From: Gammaproteobacteria bacterium
GTDB lineage: Bacteria > Pseudomonadota > Gammaproteobacteria > BMS3Bbin11
Reading direction: 5' to 3'
DNA: 11,051 nucleotides
Assembly: GCA_030617565.1 (NCBI GenBank)
Contig: JAUWVE010000040.1
Coordinates: forward strand, 1 to 11,051
The notes below the pieces were generated by a model that saw nothing but the letters and a program-made list of their open reading frames with translations, was not told the origin of the DNA and did no database searches. The translations under genes and the position numbers were made by a program. Positions 7,140-11,051 of this stretch are shown here, one piece after another; the first letter of the stretch is position 1, and each line of letters starts with the position of its first letter.

Positions 7140-9509
7140 ATGAGTGAAGAAGAAAGATCAATAAGACTTGTTCTGCAACAGGGTGATGTCACTGATCAGT
7201 CAGCAAGTATTGACCCGTTTGTGGAACGGCAACGCCACTGTTTCGACAATATTTCTGCTGCCCGGAAAGAACTCACATTATCATTTCAACGGCATGCAGG
7301 GTTTTGGCGAGATGGATTTATCCATCTCTACCGTATTGCCCTGGTTGAACAGTGCGGTGAAACAAATGAGGAATTGCTTCATTTCGATGACCCGGATGAA
7401 ATTCTTGAGGCTTGCCAGTTCAAGGATCTTCATTATCGTCACTCAGCCTTGGGAGAGGTGTTCGTTATAACCGGGCCGAATCCGTCCCTGTTATTGCCCC
7501 TTCCTGACATTGATAATGAAATCTCTCTGAGATTGTGCATTGAGCTTAGTGCACCGTATTCTCTTGATTATGCGATTGCCCAGGATGGATTTATCAGGGA
7601 AGAGAATGCGCACATCAGCCGTATACGCGAACTGGAAGATGAGCTTGGTAATCACAGGGAATACAAGCAGGAAATTGAGGAAATTAAGAGATCTAAAGCA
7701 TGGAAACTGATAGAAAGATACCGCCAGATTTATGCTCGACTTGCTGGATGGATACCATCAGTTCGTGAGAAGGCCCTTACGGTAATGCGAGCAGATGAAA
7801 ACAATACTGCTATAAGAGATTCGGGAAATTTAAATAAATATGAATACAGGTTTACTGACGAAGATCGCACACGTGTTAAGTCAGGGCTATTAAAGCTTGA
7901 TAAGAAACCGCTGATCAGCCTGGTCATGCCTGTCTACAACGTTGACCCGGAGTGGCTAGAGAAGGCAATAGAAAGCATCAAGCATCAGCTTTATGAAAAC
8001 TGGGAACTTTGTATTGTGGATGATGCATCTACCAGTAAAGAGACGATTGCTTATCTAAAAAATATTCGCCATCCACGCATTAAAATTCGCTACCTGGATA
8101 AAAATCGCAATATTTCCGGTGCGACCAATGAAGCGATCCGTTTTGCTTCTGGTGAATACCTGGCATTTATGGACAATGATGATGAGCTGACACCTGATGC
8201 TCTGTTTGAATCGGTTAAAGCAATCAATGATACTGGTGCGGAGTTGATCTATTCAGATGAAGACTTCATTGATCTTGATGGTGAGTATTTTGATCCCCAT
8301 TTCAAGCCTGATTTCGCGCCTGATAATTTGCTGTCACATAATTACATTACACATTTTGTTGTTGTCAGGAAAAAACTGGTGGAAGATGTCGGTTTACTTG
8401 ATAGCCGCTACGATGGAGCCCAGGATCATGAGTTGCTGCTGCGCCTGACTGAAAAGACTGACCAGATATACCATGTACAGAAGGTGCTTTATCACTGGCG
8501 AAAGATTGAATCATCGACCAGCTTCAGCTCAGATGCAAAACCAGGTGCATTGATTAGTGCCCGTATGGCCTTACAAAATGCTCTCGAACGGCGTGGCATA
8601 GAAGCCGAAGTGCTGGATGAAAAATTACCCTTCTTTTTTCGGGTCAGGAGAAAAATAAAAGATACTCCATTGGTAAGCATCATTATTCCCTTTCGCGATA
8701 AACCGGGCTTGCTCGCAACCTGTGTCAATTCTATTCTCGATCATTCAACCTGGGAAAATTTTGAAATCATTGCGGTATCCAATAACAGCCGTTCAAGCGA
8801 AACCTTTGGTTTGATCCATCAGCTGGAAGAGAAGTCATCACGCTTTCATTGCATCGAGTTTAATGAAGAGTTCAATTTTTCACGTGTTGTCAATTATGGT
8901 GTTAGTCAATCAAAGGGTGAATACCTGATTATTCTGAATAATGATATCGAGGTCATTAGCTGGGACTGGATAGAAGCTATGCTGGAGCATGCACAGCGTG
9001 AAGAGGTTGGAGTGGTGGGTGCAAAACTGCTTTATCCCAATAACACAATTCAGCACGCTGGCATTATTATTGGCCTGGGGGGTTATGCCGGTCATGCACA
9101 TAAGCTTCTCCCAATCAATTTTCCTGGTTATTTCAATCTACTGCACACGATTCATAACGTCTCGGCGGTTACAGGTGCCTGTTTTATGATTTCTCGAGAG
9201 AAATATGATGCTATCAACGGCTTTGACGAGGTGAATTTCAAGATCGCCTACAACGATGTGGATTTTTGTCTACGCCTGAGAGAGCGCGGCTTACTGAACG
9301 TATTTACACCTTATGCCGAGCTTTATCATCATGAGTCGATATCAAGAGGCTATGAAGATACAGAGGAGAAGCAGCAGCGATTCAGTGATGAGAAACAGCA
9401 GCTCAGGGAACGTCATGCAGATATACTGGAGCGAGGTGATCCATATTACAACCCCAATCTAACCCATGACGATGAAAACTATAGTCTGGCAGCAGTAAAG
9501 TATAGTTAA
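7140..9509 (+). CDS. Large glycosyltransferase with two GT2 (GT-A) domains and an N-terminal extension
   Basis: This 789-residue protein probably adds two linkages of the exported polysaccharide in the cytoplasm. Residues 1 to about 150 contain no motif I can name. They look beta-rich, with alternating hydrophobics such as GFIHLYRIALVEQ and SLLLPLPD. Residues about 153-198 are a charged heptad-like helix, probably a coiled coil, ending in SKAWKLIERYRQ, a motif often seen just before tandem GT2 domains. GT2 domain 1 starts at Pro257 (PLISLVMPVYN), with a DxD-type Asp345-Asn-Asp347-Asp and QDHELLLRL with Asp429. GT2 domain 2 starts at Pro510 (PLVSIIIPFRD), with Asn600-Asn-Asp602 in place of DxD and YNDVDFCLRL with Asp706 and Asp708. 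The second domain resembles rhamnosyltransferase-like GT2 proteins, but donor and linkage cannot be read from sequence. The start follows wzt by 17 bases with a weak GGA six bases upstream. It is AT-richer than ugd. Domain calls are firm, specificity unknown. Confidence 0.88.
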   Translation: MSEEERSIRLVLQQGDVTDQSASIDPFVERQRHCFDNISAARKELTLSFQRHAGFWRDGFIHLYRIALVEQCGETNEELLHFDDPDEILEACQFKDLHYRHSALGEVFVITGPNPSLLLPLPDIDNEISLRLCIELSAPYSLDYAIAQDGFIREENAHISRIRELEDELGNHREYKQEIEEIKRSKAWKLIERYRQIYARLAGWIPSVREKALTVMRADENNTAIRDSGNLNKYEYRFTDEDRTRVKSGLLKLDKKPLISLVMPVYNVDPEWLEKAIESIKHQLYENWELCIVDDASTSKETIAYLKNIRHPRIKIRYLDKNRNISGATNEAIRFASGEYLAFMDNDDELTPDALFESVKAINDTGAELIYSDEDFIDLDGEYFDPHFKPDFAPDNLLSHNYITHFVVVRKKLVEDVGLLDSRYDGAQDHELLLRLTEKTDQIYHVQKVLYHWRKIESSTSFSSDAKPGALISARMALQNALERRGIEAEVLDEKLPFFFRVRRKIKDTPLVSIIIPFRDKPGLLATCVNSILDHSTWENFEIIAVSNNSRSSETFGLIHQLEEKSSRFHCIEFNEEFNFSRVVNYGVSQSKGEYLIILNNDIEVISWDWIEAMLEHAQREEVGVVGAKLLYPNNTIQHAGIIIGLGGYAGHAHKLLPINFPGYFNLLHTIHNVSAVTGACFMISREKYDAINGFDEVNFKIAYNDVDFCLRLRERGLLNVFTPYAELYHHESISRGYEDTEEKQQRFSDEKQQLRERHADILERGDPYYNPNLTHDDENYSLAAVKYS

Positions 9510-9527
9510 CCAGGCACGGCTAGTACG

Positions 9528-11051
9528 ATGGCAACCATCATAGAACGCTTGAAAAATCTGACACGTTTGAATCGCAGGCGTGTGGATACCGTGTTGACGA
9601 CGATTCATAAAAAACCTGTGCTGATGTTTGTCGTCAATATTTTCTTTCTATCGATAAGCATGCTGATACGGTTCAGTAAATATGTACTCAGCGTGCTGGA
9701 AAATCTGGGACTATTTTCGAACAGACAGCAGCTTAATCTTGGTGCTTTCAATGTACCTCAACAAGTCAAAATGTCGGCCCGGCCGGTCAGTAAGCATCCC
9801 TCAGTTTTGCTTGTTGTTGAGGAAAGCATCCCGCAGTGTTTTCGTTACCGGGTACAGCAAAAGCTTGAGCTGTTAGAAAAGCTTGAATGGCGATCGGAGT
9901 GGGTGTCCTGGCGTGACCTTGCTGAGGTGAAGGAGAAAATTCATCTTTACGATGTAATTATTTTCTATCGTGTTCCTGGCTTTCCAGATGTCCTCGATAT
10001 CATGAAATATGCGGCCAGCCTTAACAAGATAATGATTTATGATCTTGATGACCTGATATTCGACGAACAACGGCTGGCGGAGAAATTCAAGGGGGCGACA
10101 GGGCAATTGCTCGAACGTGAGCAAAAGGCAATGTTGCAAGGTGCATCACTTTATCGAGAAGCAATTAAAACCTGCAGCTACGCAATGGCTTCGACGCCAG
10201 TACTTGCCGAGGAAATGGGCCGGCTTACGGGAGAGGGAATATGTTCCGTATTCCCCAATACCCTGGATAAAGGTTTGCTGGCGCATGTCGATGCACCTCC
10301 AGTACCCAAAAGTGATGAGTTCGTGGATATTTTCTACGGCAGTGGAACCAAAACCCATGATGAAGATTTTGCTATTGTCGCTAGTGTTTTATGCAGAATC
10401 CTGCAGGAAAACAAGGATTCCAGAATTATTATTGTCGGACATCTGACAATTCCGAAGGAGCTGGTAGAAGTTTCAGATCGTATCCTCACTCTGCCGATTA
10501 TGCCTTTTGACTCCTATCTGACTGTCTTGTCACAGGCAAAGATCTGCATTGCTCCACTTGAGCTGGGATACTTTGCCGATTGTAAAAGTGAGATTAAATG
10601 GATTGAATCAGCCATTTTCAAAATTCCATGTGTCGTATCGGCCACTCGAACATATCGAGAAGTCGTTGAAGATGGCGTTGATGGTTGCTTAGCCGAAGAC
10701 CCGCAGCAGTGGTATGACGCCCTTACCAGGTTAGTCAACGATGCAGAGTATCGGCAGACTATAGGAGAAGCAGCTCATAGAAAGGTCATGAGGCAGTATG
10801 GTGTTGAGGCGATGAGTCGCAAATTGAGCGACATAGTATTCGGCTACATCGATAATGCTGTTACTAATGGTATTGCATCGCATGCAACAGAGACAAAGCA
10901 GAAGCTGCTCTATGTGAATACGGTTTATCCGCCCTCAGCTATTGGTGGGGCGACTGTAGTGATGAAAAATATTATTGATGAAATACGTAAACAATATTCA
11001 GATCGTTACGAGGTCTCAGTATTTACCTGTGATATTGAGAACCCGGTGCCT
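9528..11051 (+). CDS. GT4-type (GT-B) glycosyltransferase with a second glycosyltransferase-like domain beginning at the window end; 3'-truncated
   Basis: An uninterrupted frame of 508 codons runs from the first ATG after the preceding stop to the window end without a stop. Residues about 30-47 (PVLMFVVNIFFLSISMLI) are strongly hydrophobic and could be a membrane anchor or amphipathic membrane-binding helix. The first glycosyltransferase unit spans about 90-445. CFRYRVQQ (104-111) and YDLDDLIFD (Asp172, Asp174, Asp175) lie in the N-terminal lobe. YGSGTKTHDEDF (270-281), CIAPLE, KSEIKWIES (Glu355, Glu360) and YREVVEDGVDG lie in the C-terminal nucleotide-sugar-binding lobe, as in GT4 enzymes. 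From about residue 457, KQKLLYVNTVYPPSAIGGA is typical of the start of another GT4 N-terminal lobe, with the GG donor/acceptor loop at 473-474. It probably elongates or finishes the polysaccharide. No clear Shine-Dalgarno precedes it, so coupling to the upstream gene is likely. Sugar specificity is unknown. Confidence 0.85.
   Translation, partial: MATIIERLKNLTRLNRRRVDTVLTTIHKKPVLMFVVNIFFLSISMLIRFSKYVLSVLENLGLFSNRQQLNLGAFNVPQQVKMSARPVSKHPSVLLVVEESIPQCFRYRVQQKLELLEKLEWRSEWVSWRDLAEVKEKIHLYDVIIFYRVPGFPDVLDIMKYAASLNKIMIYDLDDLIFDEQRLAEKFKGATGQLLEREQKAMLQGASLYREAIKTCSYAMASTPVLAEEMGRLTGEGICSVFPNTLDKGLLAHVDAPPVPKSDEFVDIFYGSGTKTHDEDFAIVASVLCRILQENKDSRIIIVGHLTIPKELVEVSDRILTLPIMPFDSYLTVLSQAKICIAPLELGYFADCKSEIKWIESAIFKIPCVVSATRTYREVVEDGVDGCLAEDPQQWYDALTRLVNDAEYRQTIGEAAHRKVMRQYGVEAMSRKLSDIVFGYIDNAVTNGIASHATETKQKLLYVNTVYPPSAIGGATVVMKNIIDEIRKQYSDRYEVSVFTCDIENPVP

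Noticed and set aside
6577..7161. 194-codon open frame on the minus strand opposite the wzt C-terminal domain
   Set aside because: The sense strand encodes a recognisable Wzt C-domain. The antisense product is Cys/Ile-rich and lacks any domain pattern.

Overview
The window is a continuous, all-plus-strand surface-polysaccharide locus from a Gram-negative bacterium. It carries LPS inner-core heptose genes, nucleotide-sugar genes, an O-antigen-type ABC exporter and large glycosyltransferases. The protein sequences look proteobacterial (gamma/beta type). The heptose kinase lacks an adenylyltransferase domain and HldD is the longer form, as in many Betaproteobacteria and some Gammaproteobacteria. 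The species cannot be named from the sequence alone.

Layout: (1) 1-1026, the 3' three-quarters of ugd (UDP-glucose 6-dehydrogenase). (2) 1038-1994, a stand-alone heptose-7-phosphate kinase (rfaE1/hldA), then hldD (1991-2992), overlapping by 4 bases. (3) After 51 non-coding bases with a small perfect hairpin at the hldD stop, rfbB (3044-4105) and rfbA (4102-4977), which make dTDP-4-keto-6-deoxyglucose. (4) wzm (4986-5810) and wzt (5800-7122), overlapping by 11 bases, encode an ABC exporter whose ATPase has the extra C-terminal domain used to recognise finished O-polysaccharide. (5) A 789-residue protein with two GT2 domains (7140-9509). (6) A GT4-type protein starting at 9528 and still open at the window end; it begins a second glycosyltransferase-like domain in its last 50 residues.

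Ugd supplies UDP-glucuronate. RfaE1 and HldD perform two steps of ADP-heptose synthesis for the inner core. RfbA and RfbB supply a dTDP-6-deoxysugar intermediate. The two glycosyltransferases would build the chain on undecaprenyl diphosphate at the cytoplasmic face, and Wzm/Wzt would export it. No Wzx, Wzy or ligase gene is seen, which fits ABC-dependent synthesis. No gap between genes exceeds 51 bases, and no convincing promoter or terminator was found, so the window reads as one operon or part of one. No tRNA, rRNA, insertion sequence, CRISPR array or phage gene is visible.

Nothing here is clearly a new type of system. The most interesting points are the same-frame adjacency of the two multidomain glycosyltransferase genes, the uncharacterised N-terminal region plus coiled coil of the first, the tandem architecture of the second, and the unknown polysaccharide end group implied by the Wzt C-terminal domain.
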